In this document: positions 41,408 through 49,365 of the stretch, one piece after another | Layout: every line of letters begins with the position of its first letter | Position numbering within the stretch: the stretch's first letter is position 1 | Origin: Halalkaliarchaeum desulfuricum | Lineage (GTDB): Archaea; Halobacteriota; Halobacteria; Halobacteriales; Haloferacaceae | DNA: 64,000 bases | Direction: 5' to 3' | Assembly (NCBI RefSeq): GCF_002952775.1 | Contig: NZ_CP025066.1 | Coordinates: forward strand, 62,001-126,000 | Position numbers and translations under genes: made by a program | The notes under the pieces: generated by a model | Seen by the model: only the letters and a program-made list of their open reading frames with translations | What the model was told of the DNA's origin: nothing | Database searches by the model: none

Positions 41408-42565
41408 ATGCAGGATATCGTCAAAGACGCGATGGAGAACGCCCGGATCGAGCAGCGCGAGATGGACGACGCCATGGACGACGAGGACTTCGGAGATCCC
41501 CGGATCGTCATCGTCGGCTGTGGCGGCGCCGGAAACAACACGGTGAACCGACTGTACAACATCGGCGTCGACGGCGCCGACACCGTGGCGATCAACACGG
41601 ACAAACAGCACCTCAAGATGATTGAGGCCGACACGAAGATCCTCGTCGGCAAATCCCTGACGGCCGGGCTCGGCGCGGGTGGCGACCCCGACGTGGGCGA
41701 GCGCGCGACCGAAATGGCTCAGGGCACGATCAAGGAGGTACTCGGCGACGCCGACCTGGTGTTCGTCACCGCCGGCATGGGTGGCGGCACCGGGACCGGC
41801 GCGGCGCCGGTCGTCTCGAAGATCGCCAAAGACCAGGGCGCGATCGTCGTCGGCATGGTGTCGACGCCGTTCAACGTCGAGCGCGCCCGCACAGTGAAAG
41901 CCGAGGAGGGGCTCGAACACCTCCGCGGCGAGGCCGACTCGATCATCGTCCTCGACAACAACCGACTGCTGGATTACGTTCCCAACCTGCCGATCGGGAA
42001 AGCGTTCTCGGTGATGGACCAGATCATCGCCGAGACGGTCAAGGGAATCTCCGAGACGATCACCCAGCCGTCGCTGATCAACCTGGACTACGCGGACATG
42101 TCCACGATCATGAATCAGGGCGGCGTCGCGGTGATGCTGGTCGGCGAGACCCAGGACAAAAACAAAACCCAGGAGGTCGTCAACGACGCGATGAACCATC
42201 CGCTCTTGGACGTGGATTATCGCGGCGCGTCCGGCGGGCTCGTCCACATCACGGGCGGCCCCGACCTCACGCTGAAGGAGGCCGAGGGCATCGCGGACAA
42301 CATCACCGAACGGCTCGAGGCGAGCGCCAACGTGATCTGGGGTGCCCGGATCCAGGACGAGTACAAGGGCAAGGTCCGCGTCATGGCGATCATGACCGGC
42401 GTCCAGAGCGCGCAGGTGCTGGGCCCGTCCACGCAAAAGCAGGCCGACAAGTCCCGCGCGAGCATCGACGACGAGTCGTTCGACGCCGCCGACCGCGCGT
42501 CCTGGGAGTCCGACGGCGGACGCGAACCGCAGGAGACGAACAACGGTCTGGACGTCATCCGATAG
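41408..42565 (+). CDS. ftsZ2: Cell division GTPase FtsZ2
   Basis: 385 aa tubulin homologue. [21 protein letters not shown], the GTP signature GGGTGTG at 125-131, [40 protein letters not shown], and the T7 loop [15 protein letters not shown]. The N-terminal extension and the C-terminal NNGLDVIR motif are characteristic of haloarchaeal FtsZ2, which acts at midcell with FtsZ1 and in constriction. Cotranscribed with cdrS. Confidence 0.97.
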   Translation: MQDIVKDAMENARIEQREMDDAMDDEDFGDPRIVIVGCGGAGNNTVNRLYNIGVDGADTVAINTDKQHLKMIEADTKILVGKSLTAGLGAGGDPDVGERATEMAQGTIKEVLGDADLVFVTAGMGGGTGTGAAPVVSKIAKDQGAIVVGMVSTPFNVERARTVKAEEGLEHLRGEADSIIVLDNNRLLDYVPNLPIGKAFSVMDQIIAETVKGISETITQPSLINLDYADMSTIMNQGGVAVMLVGETQDKNKTQEVVNDAMNHPLLDVDYRGASGGLVHITGGPDLTLKEAEGIADNITERLEASANVIWGARIQDEYKGKVRVMAIMTGVQSAQVLGPSTQKQADKSRASIDDESFDAADRASWESDGGREPQETNNGLDVIR

Positions 42566-42577
42566 CGTCGGGATCGA

Positions 42578-42594
42578 ACGCAGTTTTCGTCTTT
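42578..42594 (+). terminator. T-rich terminator of ftsZ2
   Basis: TTTTCGTCTTTTT begins about 12 bases after the ftsZ2 stop, just before the convergent ncsA stop. Fits archaeal T-run termination. Confidence 0.55.
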
Positions 42595-42595
42595 T

Positions 42596-43600
42596 TCAGA
42601 CGCCCTCGACCGCCTCGAGCAGCCGGCATTTCCGACAGACGTCGCCGCTGGTCGAGGAGCCACAGCGCTCACACTCGGAGAGTTCCACGCGGTCACCCCC
42701 GGCGCCGCCGTATCGCTCGGCCGCGAGCGAGGCGAGCTCCTCGTAGCCCGAGAGGATCGAGTGGCGAGTTCCCGGGTGGTTCTCCTCGAGCTCCTGGAGC
42801 AGCGACTGGATCTCACCGCGGTACGCCTCGTTCGCGTGGGGACACTCGGTGATGTGGGCCGGCAGTTCGCGCAGGTGGGCGTACAGCGCAACCTCCTTTT
42901 CGGGGACGTCCCGGAGCGGCTTCGCCCGGGGGACGAACGTCTCCTGCTTCTCGCGCCGCTGCCGGTCGTCGACGTCGAGGGAGGTGCGTTCGTCGAACGG
43001 CCCCAGCGAGGCGTCGAAGTGTTTGGCGATCTGTCGGACGTCGCCCTCGAGGACGTTCATCATCGCGGTTTGCGCCTCGTCGTCGAGGTTGTGGCCCGTG
43101 AGTAGTTTGTCGGCATCGAGTTCCGCGGCGTACTTCTCCAGCAGATCCCGACGGAAGACCCCACAGTAGGCACACGGCGACATCCCCAGCGGGTCCTTCT
43201 CGGCGACGTCGTCCATCCGGACGTCGAACTCCTCCTCGTAGTGGACGACCTCGTGGCGGATCCCGAGTTGCTCGGTGAGATCCTGCGAGGCCGACAGCGA
43301 CTCGTCGCGATAGCCGTCGATCCCCTCGTGAATCGTGAGCGCCAGCAGTTCGATTCGGGGGTCCTCGCTGAACGTCTCCGAGAGGATCTGGGTGAGCACG
43401 ACGCTGTCTTTCCCGCCCGACAGTCCGATCAGCCACCGGTCGGGCTCTTCCGGCGTCGCACCGTCAGGAACGAGCCCGTCCTCGCGGATCCGTCGCCGGA
43501 CGCGCCGCTCGACGGATCGGCGGAAATGTTCCCCACACAGGTGCGATCCGCTGTAGGCGGCGTGCATCACTGCCTCGCGGTCACACTTCGAACACTCCAT
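42596..43600 (-). CDS. ncsA: tRNA 2-thiolation protein NcsA (TtuA/Ncs6 family)
   Basis: 334 aa. N-terminal zinc finger MECSKCDREAVMH...LCGEHF, PP-loop LIGLSGGKDSVVLTQIL, catalytic cysteines in SPCAYCGVFRRDLLEKYA, LLTGHNLDDEAQTAMMNVLEGDV, and a C-terminal zinc finger CERCGSSTSGDVCRKC. It thiolates the wobble uridine of tRNAs with the ubiquitin-like sulfur carrier SAMP2. I chose the ATG at 43600; a GTG at 43609 is also in frame. Confidence 0.94.
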   Translation of the reverse strand: MECSKCDREAVMHAAYSGSHLCGEHFRRSVERRVRRRIREDGLVPDGATPEEPDRWLIGLSGGKDSVVLTQILSETFSEDPRIELLALTIHEGIDGYRDESLSASQDLTEQLGIRHEVVHYEEEFDVRMDDVAEKDPLGMSPCAYCGVFRRDLLEKYAAELDADKLLTGHNLDDEAQTAMMNVLEGDVRQIAKHFDASLGPFDERTSLDVDDRQRREKQETFVPRAKPLRDVPEKEVALYAHLRELPAHITECPHANEAYRGEIQSLLQELEENHPGTRHSILSGYEELASLAAERYGGAGGDRVELSECERCGSSTSGDVCRKCRLLEAVEGV

Positions 43601-43648
43601 CACCGTCACGTACGTGCGAGCGCCGATACGGGTTTCGGCACGCGTTCG

Positions 43649-43655
43649 AAAAAAA
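43649..43655 (-). terminator. T-run terminator of the thermosome gene
   Basis: Seven T on the minus strand, about 33 bases after the thermosome stop at 43688 and before the ncsA start. Confidence 0.55.
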
Positions 43656-43687
43656 TAGATCGTTGCTGCGAGTGGTTCGGCCGGCCG

Positions 43688-45355
43688 TTACATCGCGCCG
43701 CCCATGCCACCCATACCGCCCATGCCGCCCATGCCGCCGGCACCGCCGGGTCCACCCTCGTCGCCGTCGCCTTCGGTGGAGAGATCACCGGCGGCGATGA
43801 TGTCGTCGATCTTCAACACGAGGTTGGCGGCCTCGGCGGCGGAGGCGATCGCCTGCTCCTTGGCGTGGGCGGGCTCGACGACGCCGGCGTCGAAGGAGTC
43901 GTCGATGTCGCCGGTGTAGGCGTTCAGTCCGACGGCCTCGTCGCCGGATTCGTGGGCTGCACGCAGGTCGACCAGCAGATCGATGCTGTCGAGCCCGGCG
44001 TTCTCCGCGAGCACGCGGGGAACCAGCTCGAGGGCGTCGGCGAACGACTCGACGGCGAGCTGCTCGCGGCCGGAGACGGAGTCGGCGTAGTCGCGCAGCC
44101 GTCGGGCGAGTTCGACCTCGATCGCGCCGCCGCCGGGGAGCACGCGGCCGTCCGAAACCGTCGTCGAAACGACGTCGATCGCGTCGTTGATCCCGCGTTC
44201 GAGTTCGTCGACGACGTGGTCGGTCGAGCCGCGCAGCAGGAGCGTGACGCCGTGGGAGTCGGGCCCCTCGACGTAGAACAGTTCGTCGTCGTCGTCGCGC
44301 CGGACCGTCCCCTCCGCGACGTCCGCCTCGCTCGCAGCGTCGAGGTCGGTGACGATCGTGGTGTCGAGAACGTTCTTGAGGAACTTCAGGTCGGACTTCT
44401 TCGTCCGGCGGACCGCCAGGATCCCCTCCTTTGCGAGGTAGTGCTGAGCGAGGTCGTCGATCCCCTTCTGGCAGAAGACGACGTTGGCACCGGTCTCGGC
44501 GATCTGGTCGACCTTCTCGCGCAGTTGCTGTTCCTCCTTGTCGAGGAACTTCTGGAGCTGGTCGGGCGACTCGATGCTCACCTGGGTATCGACGTCGGTT
44601 TCCTCGACCTCGATCGGCTCGTTCACGAGCAGGATCCGGGCGTCCTCGAAGTCGGTTGGCATGTCGTCGTGGACTGGATCCTTGTCGATGACCGCACCCG
44701 TGAGCAGTTCGGACTCGCCCGCCGACCGTCCCGTCTGGGTCTCGATCTTGAGGTTCTGCAGGTCGACGACGTGAGAGCCGTCGTCGGCCTCGACGGTGAC
44801 CTGCCGGACCGCCCGGACGACCAGGTCAGCGAGCACTTCCTTCTCGAGTTCGGCGCCCTTGCCGGTCATTGACGTCTCGGCGACCGACTTGAGCAGCTCC
44901 TCGTCGTCGGGGTCGACCTCGGACGCGACGGCGTCGACTTCCTCGCGGGCGCGCTCGCTCGCGAGATTGAATCCGCGGATGATCGCGGTCGGGTGGATGT
45001 CCTGCTCGAGGAGGTCCTCGGCGTTCTTGAGCAGTTCGCCCGCAATCGCGACCGCGGTCGTCGTGCCGTCGCCGGCCTCGTCCTCCTGGGTTTCGGCGAC
45101 CTCGACGATCATTTCGGCGGTCGGGTTGTCGATGTCCATCTCGGTCAGGATGGTCACCCCGTCGTTGGTGACGGTGACGTCGCCGAGCGAGTCGACGAGC
45201 ATCTTGTCCATCCCTTTCGGCCCGAGCGTGGAGCGTACCGCCTCCGCCACCGCACGCGCGGCGGAGATGTTGTACTCCTGGGCGTCCTTGTCCTTGACGC
45301 GCTGGGAATCCTCTCCGAGAATTATCATCGGCTGGCCCTGCATTCGCTGGCTCAT
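43688..45355 (-). CDS. Thermosome (group II chaperonin) subunit
   Basis: 555 aa. QGQPMIILGEDSQRVKDKDAQ start, VRSTLGPKGMDKMLVDSLGDVTVTNDG (nucleotide loop), VEVAETQEDEAGDGTTTAVAIAGELL, GGGAIEVELARRLRDYA and DAGVVEPAHAKEQAIASAAEAANLVLKIDDII. The tail is a Gly-Met repeat (GGMGGMGGMGGM). Forms a two-ring chamber for protein folding. Only one subunit type is in the window; haloarchaea carry two or three. Confidence 0.97.
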   Translation of the reverse strand: MSQRMQGQPMIILGEDSQRVKDKDAQEYNISAARAVAEAVRSTLGPKGMDKMLVDSLGDVTVTNDGVTILTEMDIDNPTAEMIVEVAETQEDEAGDGTTTAVAIAGELLKNAEDLLEQDIHPTAIIRGFNLASERAREEVDAVASEVDPDDEELLKSVAETSMTGKGAELEKEVLADLVVRAVRQVTVEADDGSHVVDLQNLKIETQTGRSAGESELLTGAVIDKDPVHDDMPTDFEDARILLVNEPIEVEETDVDTQVSIESPDQLQKFLDKEEQQLREKVDQIAETGANVVFCQKGIDDLAQHYLAKEGILAVRRTKKSDLKFLKNVLDTTIVTDLDAASEADVAEGTVRRDDDDELFYVEGPDSHGVTLLLRGSTDHVVDELERGINDAIDVVSTTVSDGRVLPGGGAIEVELARRLRDYADSVSGREQLAVESFADALELVPRVLAENAGLDSIDLLVDLRAAHESGDEAVGLNAYTGDIDDSFDAGVVEPAHAKEQAIASAAEAANLVLKIDDIIAAGDLSTEGDGDEGGPGGAGGMGGMGGMGGMGGAM

Positions 45356-45379
45356 AGTACAGCGGTTCGTTGTTTGTGA

Positions 45380-45392
45380 TTCTATATAAACG
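45380..45392. promoter_or_regulatory. Shared TATA region of thermosome and divergent small gene
   Basis: TTCTATATAAACG reads as CGTTTATATAGAA on the minus strand, 25-37 bases before the thermosome ATG at 45355, and as TATATAAAC on the plus strand, ~35 bases before the ATG at 45422. Chaperonin genes of halophiles are heat-inducible from such promoters. Confidence 0.6.
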
Positions 45393-45421
45393 TTGTGCTA
45401 ACGGCGCGAGTACGGTGTTCG

Positions 45422-45748
45422 ATGAAGCGAGCGATAGCGGAAGAAAACGCCGGACTGAAAGCCGATGATCCGACATTTGTGGTAGCTACTCACATGGGAG
45501 GGGCCTCGGTATTGGCCGCTCTTTTGAGGGAAAACGTCCCGGTTTGTGAGGTCGAGTGGGAGCAACAGCCGCAAAGGACTTGCATCCGTATCGAGAACTC
45601 CCGATACATGGGACACGGGATACTCGTCAGTCACCTCGTCGAGAAGTTCCGGGACGACGAATCCGACGACGACGGGAACGGATCCGACGATGACGGGAAC
45701 GAATCCGACGACGACGGGAACAGTTCCGACGACGACTCGACGGCGTGA
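45422..45748 (+). CDS. Small protein with acidic DDDGN repeat tail, unknown
   Basis: 108 aa. The first 75 residues (EENAGLKADDPTFVVATHMGG, SVLAALLRENVPVCEVEWEQ, TCIRIENSRYMGHGILVSHLVEKF) look like a small folded domain; the rest is an acidic repeat SDDDGNG/SDDDGNE/SDDDGNS. Not recognised. It is divergent from the thermosome gene and shares its promoter region. Base composition is lower in GC than its neighbours. Confidence 0.58.
   Translation: MKRAIAEENAGLKADDPTFVVATHMGGASVLAALLRENVPVCEVEWEQQPQRTCIRIENSRYMGHGILVSHLVEKFRDDESDDDGNGSDDDGNESDDDGNSSDDDSTA
45661..45736. repeat. 21-bp tandem repeat encoding the acidic tail
   Basis: ATCCGACGACGACGGGAACGG and two variants follow head to tail, then a partial fourth copy, all in the reading frame of the small acidic protein (unit Ser-Asp-Asp-Asp-Gly-Asn-X). 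Confidence 0.85.
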
Positions 45749-45830
45749 ACTGACCGAAGAAATCGGCTGGACGACTTTTGAGCGGAGAGGAGGTCAACGG
45801 CAGTCTGTACTCGCGAGAACAGACGCAAGC

Positions 45831-45843
45831 TATTTATTTATAT
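45831..45843 (+). promoter_or_regulatory. TATA element of the small Cys peptide/arsR operon
   Basis: CTATTTATTTATA, about 20-30 bases before the ATG at 45862. The clear TATA supports that ATG and a leaderless start. Confidence 0.6.
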
Positions 45844-45861
45844 CGAGATAACTCGATTTGT

Positions 45862-45996
45862 ATGAGTTCCACGTCGATCATCGGTCGCCTGGTAAACGCG
45901 TTCAAAAGCGAGGGATCGGACGGCAATGACGGTTGTTCGTGTGGCATGAAAATCGAGGAAATAGAATCCGAACCGACCGAAACGGACGGAAAGTGA
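45862..45996 (+). CDS. Small Cys-containing peptide upstream of arsR
   Basis: 44 aa: MSSTSIIGRLVNAFKSEG, then SDGNDGCSCGMKIEEIE and SEPTETDGK. An N-terminal amphipathic helix is followed by a CSC motif that could bind a thiophilic metal or arsenite. It is the first gene after a strong TATA element, 34 bases before arsR on the same strand. Small metal-binding peptides occur in such operons, but I cannot name a family. Confidence 0.68.
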   Translation: MSSTSIIGRLVNAFKSEGSDGNDGCSCGMKIEEIESEPTETDGK

Positions 45997-46030
45997 GGGA
46001 GACGCGAATGAGAGCGCTGGAGGAATGCAG

Positions 46031-46432
46031 ATGAGCGGCAACGGGAGCACGGAGTCGGTCAGTCACTCGCTCGGTCGCCTCGGCGAGTGTGGCTGTGACG
46101 ACGAGTCACTGATCGACGCCAGGCGTGCAGACGGTGAGACCACCGCCGAACAGCTCGCGGTGTTCAAGGCGCTCGCGAACGAAAACCGGATCCGGATCCT
46201 CGAAGCGCTGCGCGACGGGGAGCTTTGTGCCTGCGAACTCGAAGAGGTCCTCGATGCGCCCCAGTCGACCGTGGCGTCGCATCTCTCGACGCTCCGGGAC
46301 GCGGGGCTCGTTTACACCCGAAAGGAGGGAAAATGGACCCATTACCGGATCGCCGACACCGCAAGCCTGCAGCTGCTCGATCTCGCCGCAGCGATGGGTA
46401 GAAACGCCGGTGAAACGGGGGACGACGAATGA
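46031..46432 (+). CDS. arsR: ArsR-family metalloregulator
   Basis: 133 aa. Winged helix: [65 protein letters not shown]. Cys66 and Cys68 (ELCACEL) are at the classical ArsR metal-sensing helix; an additional pair, ECGC at Cys20 and Cys22, lies in the N-terminus. GGAGGA at 46019-46024 is well spaced for the ATG at 46031 and too close to the ATG at 46025, so I chose the former. Overlaps the permease gene by 4 bases. Confidence 0.92.
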   Translation: MSGNGSTESVSHSLGRLGECGCDDESLIDARRADGETTAEQLAVFKALANENRIRILEALRDGELCACELEEVLDAPQSTVASHLSTLRDAGLVYTRKEGKWTHYRIADTASLQLLDLAAAMGRNAGETGDDE

Positions 46433-47466
46433 TCCCGACGGGATACGAGACCGCGCTGGCCGAATCGCTGGATTACTTCGTCTACCTCGCGGTCAGGCTC
46501 GGACCGCTTTTCATCGGCGCGTCGTTCCTGGTCGGCCTCGCCAAGGAGTATCTCCCGCCCGAACGGGTCGAGGCGACTCTTCGGTCCCACGACGAGGGGA
46601 CCGGAAACGTCGCGGCTGCCGGATTCGGCGCGGTGACCCCCTTCTGTTCGTGTTCGACGGTTCCGATCCTCGCGGGACTCATCGGAGCGGGCGCACCCCT
46701 CGGGCTGGCGTTTTCGTTCCTGCTGGCGTCGCCTCTGGTCAACTGGATCGCGGTGGTGTTACTGTTCGGGCTGTTCGGGCCGTTCATCACGATCGCGTAC
46801 GTCGTCACGACGCTTTCCGCGGCGATCGTGGGCGGCGTCATCATCGGACGGCTCGACCTCTCGATGTACGTCAAGGACGTCCGCATCACTGCCGACGGAC
46901 GGGAGGTCACGACCACCGCCGGGACGGGCGCCACGGAGGGACCGGCCGAAGCGACCACCGACGGCGGGACGCCAAAGCCGGCAGCCGGCGGAGCGTCGGA
47001 GACGACCGCTGACGGCGGCTGTGGCTGCAGTTCCGGCGGGAACGACACCCACCGGAAACGGTTCGCCACCGCCGGAGTCGGAGCCCTGTCGTTCTTCTGG
47101 AGCACGCTCCCGTACCTCATCGCCGGGATCGCGATCGGGGCACTGATCCACGGAGCAGTGCCGACGAACGTGCTCCACTGGATCGCCGGCCCCGAGAACC
47201 CGCTTGCCACGCCGCTTGCCGCGGTCGCCGGCGCGCCGATCTACGTCGGAATGAGCGGGATGCTCCCGATCGCCGCGGCGCTTTTCGATCAGGGGATCCC
47301 GATCGGAACAGTGCTCGCGTTCGTTGTCGGCGGCGCCGGGATCAGCATTCCGAACCTGATCCTGCTGAACAAACTGTTCGAACGGCGGCTGCTCGCTATC
47401 TACGCGGGGACAGTCGTCGGAATCGGGATCGCGGTGGGACTGCTGTTCAACGTACTATTTATCTGA
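46429..47466 (+). CDS. arsP: ArsP/DUF318-type permease
   Basis: 345 aa, eight to ten helices. The family signature [19 protein letters not shown] (Cys73, Cys75) is followed by [19 protein letters not shown]; the second half repeats the fold with [19 protein letters not shown] and [14 protein letters not shown] central soluble linker (~165-205) holds GGCGCSSGG, a further Cys cluster. ArsP-like proteins export trivalent organoarsenicals; related permeases handle other metals. Coupled to arsR by ATGA. Confidence 0.88.
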   Translation: MIPTGYETALAESLDYFVYLAVRLGPLFIGASFLVGLAKEYLPPERVEATLRSHDEGTGNVAAAGFGAVTPFCSCSTVPILAGLIGAGAPLGLAFSFLLASPLVNWIAVVLLFGLFGPFITIAYVVTTLSAAIVGGVIIGRLDLSMYVKDVRITADGREVTTTAGTGATEGPAEATTDGGTPKPAAGGASETTADGGCGCSSGGNDTHRKRFATAGVGALSFFWSTLPYLIAGIAIGALIHGAVPTNVLHWIAGPENPLATPLAAVAGAPIYVGMSGMLPIAAALFDQGIPIGTVLAFVVGGAGISIPNLILLNKLFERRLLAIYAGTVVGIGIAVGLLFNVLFI

Positions 47467-47480
47467 GATAGCTGTCGCCA

Positions 47481-47885
47481 CTACTCGGTGTCCGCTTCCT
47501 CGACCGGTTCCTTCCAGTGAACGGTCACCGTTCCGACGGCGAAGGCGTCCCGGCTTTCGGCGTCGCGGGCGATCTGCATAGTGTTGACGCCCTCGACGAG
47601 CGACGTCCCGGTGAGGGTGTCGACCCAGTACTGCCACCCGTCGTTCGGCGGGATGTCGAATCCGGACATCGCCTCGCCGTTGACGATGATCTCGTGGCCG
47701 TACGCGTCGACATCGAACGCCTGGACGCCGACGTACGCGTCGCGCGGATCGGCCGTCGGTACCTCGAACTCGTGGGTGTCGGTTCGGTCCCCGACATCGG
47801 TTGCCCAGTCGAGATCCAGCTTCCGCTCGTCGGGCGCGAGCTGTGCGCCGACGTAGATCGTCGCGTAGTTGGCGCGGGCTCTCAC
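47481..47885 (-). CDS. Conserved haloarchaeal beta-rich protein, unknown
   Basis: 134 aa, acidic, with a beta-sandwich-like pattern: ANYATIYVGAQLAPDERKLDLDW, HEFEVPTADPRDAYVGVQAFDVDAYGHEIIVNGEAMSGFDIPP, GWQYWVDTLTG, VNTMQIARD, FAVGTVTVHWKEPV. No signal peptide. I recall similar haloarchaeal proteins with the GFDIPP and WQYW motifs but not their function. Followed downstream by the permease gene in convergent orientation. Confidence 0.78.
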   Translation of the reverse strand: MRARANYATIYVGAQLAPDERKLDLDWATDVGDRTDTHEFEVPTADPRDAYVGVQAFDVDAYGHEIIVNGEAMSGFDIPPNDGWQYWVDTLTGTSLVEGVNTMQIARDAESRDAFAVGTVTVHWKEPVEEADTE

Positions 47886-47939
47886 GTTCTCCCGTTCGGG
47901 GCGGAGTACAAAAAGAACGACGTGTTCGGGACGGCGCTG

Positions 47940-48143
47940 TCAGCCGTCGATCCAGTCGAAGCTGTCGGTCCCGTCGAACTCATCGAGGTCGGAGGGATCT
48001 ACCAGATACTCCGAGTCGATCTCCTCGGGGCGCATCGCCGGCGGTTCCTCGTCGGCGCGAAGCTCTCGTTCCGCCAGGTGCCGCTCGAGCTGTCTCCGCT
48101 TGTTACGACCAGTTCGTTCGCGGCCTGTCTTCGTATCTGGCAT
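47940..48143 (-). CDS. Small haloarchaeal protein, unknown
   Basis: 67 aa: basic N-terminal half (DTKTGRERTGRNKRRQLERHL) and acidic C-terminal half (YLVDPSDLDEFDGTDSFDW). The bipolar charge suggests binding to RNA or an acidic partner. A TATA-like CTTATTACC lies about 30 bases upstream of the ATG at 48143. Not a known family to me. Confidence 0.62.
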   Translation of the reverse strand: MPDTKTGRERTGRNKRRQLERHLAERELRADEEPPAMRPEEIDSEYLVDPSDLDEFDGTDSFDWIDG

Positions 48144-48304
48144 CGTCACCTGTGTTAACTATTCCCACGGTAATAAGCTTTCCCGAAAGAGAGATCCACG
48201 ATCGGCTGTCCCAGTCGTTCGTGTCGTCCCCGTCCGACCACCGCCTGTGCCGCCGTCACACGAAAAGAAGGACTTAACAGTCTCAGCGGAGTAAATTGGA
48301 ACGA

Positions 48305-48386
48305 GCCGGGATGGCCGAGTGGAAAGGCGCACGCCTGGAAAGCGTGTTCCCTCACGGGATCGAGGGTTCGAATCCCTCTCCCGGCG
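48305..48386 (+). tRNA. tRNA-Ser (anticodon GGA)
   Basis: 82 nt. Acceptor GCCGGGA/TCCCGGC, anticodon stem CACGC/GCGTG with loop CTGGAAA (anticodon GGA), a class II long variable arm, T arm GAGGG-TTCGAAT-CCCTC, discriminator G. CCA is not encoded. Reads UCC and UCU codons. A run of six T follows at 48388-48393 as terminator. Confidence 0.95.
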
Positions 48387-48387
48387 C

Positions 48388-48393
48388 TTTTTT
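48388..48393 (+). terminator. T-run after tRNA-Ser
   Basis: Six T directly after the tRNA 3' end. Confidence 0.6.
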
Positions 48394-48515
48394 GCGGCAC
48401 TCAGTCGTCGAGTGCCGCGTACAGCGGTCACTGGAGGGGATTCGAACGAAACGACACGCAGCCCTGACCGGAGAACCACACGATATTTCCCCTCGCTCGT
48501 CGGAATAATAGTCGA

Positions 48516-49301
48516 ATGGACGAGCCAGTCCTGTTGACGGGCGCGGGAGGCCGGGTCGGACAGGCCATCCTGGACGGGATCGGCGAGCCGTACGACTGGC
48601 GACTGTTCGACCGGGAACCGCTGTCGGCCGAGGAGCGTCCACCCGGAGTTAGCCGCGAGGACGTCGTCGTCGGGGACGTCACCGACGAATCGACGGTCGC
48701 GGAGGCGGTCGACGGCTGCGGTGCGGTGATCCACCTCGCCGGCGACCCCCGGAAGACGGCGCCGTGGGACAGCGTCCTCCGGAACAACATCGACGGCACG
48801 CAGGTCGTGATGAACGCGTCGGTCGAGGCAGGCGTGGAGAAGTTCGTGTTCGCCTCTTCGAATCACGTCGTCGGCGCCTACGAGACCGACGACCGGACCC
48901 CCGGAATGTACCGGACAAGCGACGAGTTTCGACTGGACGGCACCGAGCTCCCGCGCCCGGGGAACCTCTATGGGGTCTCGAAGGCGACCGGCGAGTTCCT
49001 CGGCCGGTACTACCACGACGAACACGATCTGTCGGTGGTGTGCGTCCGGATCGGCAACCTGACTCGGGAGCATCCGCCGCCGGAGTACGAGCGCGGCCAC
49101 GCGATGTGGCTCTCCCACCGGGACTGTGCTCACCTGTTCGATCGGTGTCTCCGGGCCGACTACGGCTTCGAGATCGTCTACGGCATCTCCGACAACGACC
49201 GCAAGTACTACTCCATCGACCGAGCGCGGGAGGTTCTGGGGTACGATCCGCAGGACAACTCCTCGGAGTACCGGTTCGACGGGACGCCGAAGGGCGAATG
49301 A
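48516..49301 (+). CDS. azf: NAD-dependent SDR, Azf-like glucose-6-phosphate dehydrogenase
   Basis: 261 aa extended SDR. VLLTGAGGRVGQAILDGIG (NAD motif GxxGxxG), HLAGDPRKTAPWDSVLRNNIDGTQVVMNA, FASSNHVVGAYE, and the active-site YGVSKATGEF (Tyr-Lys). Length and sequence fit the haloarchaeal Azf enzyme, the archaeal zwischenferment of the oxidative pentose phosphate route; uronate dehydrogenase is a close alternative. Gene symbol given at moderate confidence. Confidence 0.8.
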   Translation: MDEPVLLTGAGGRVGQAILDGIGEPYDWRLFDREPLSAEERPPGVSREDVVVGDVTDESTVAEAVDGCGAVIHLAGDPRKTAPWDSVLRNNIDGTQVVMNASVEAGVEKFVFASSNHVVGAYETDDRTPGMYRTSDEFRLDGTELPRPGNLYGVSKATGEFLGRYYHDEHDLSVVCVRIGNLTREHPPPEYERGHAMWLSHRDCAHLFDRCLRADYGFEIVYGISDNDRKYYSIDRAREVLGYDPQDNSSEYRFDGTPKGE

Positions 49302-49320
49302 CGATCGACGGGACGCCGAA
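49276..49320. repeat. 29-bp duplication of the azf 3' end
   Basis: TCGACGGGACGCCGAA occurs at 49276-49291 and again at 49305-49320. The copy repeats the last codons of azf (DGTPKGE then stop; in another frame DGTPKNE then stop). Confidence 0.85.
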
Positions 49321-49365
49321 AAACGAGTAACAAGGGATTTACTCACCCATCCCGTTATCGCGGAT

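Noticed and set aside
39823-41652. 609-codon minus-strand frame over cdrL-cdrS-ftsZ2
   Set aside because: Covers known genes on the other strand and consists of low-complexity Ser/Arg sequence.
45398-45634. Minus-strand frame opposite the acidic-repeat protein
   Set aside because: Basic, Ser/Arg-rich product; the plus-strand frame has the acidic character of the other genes and a TATA element.
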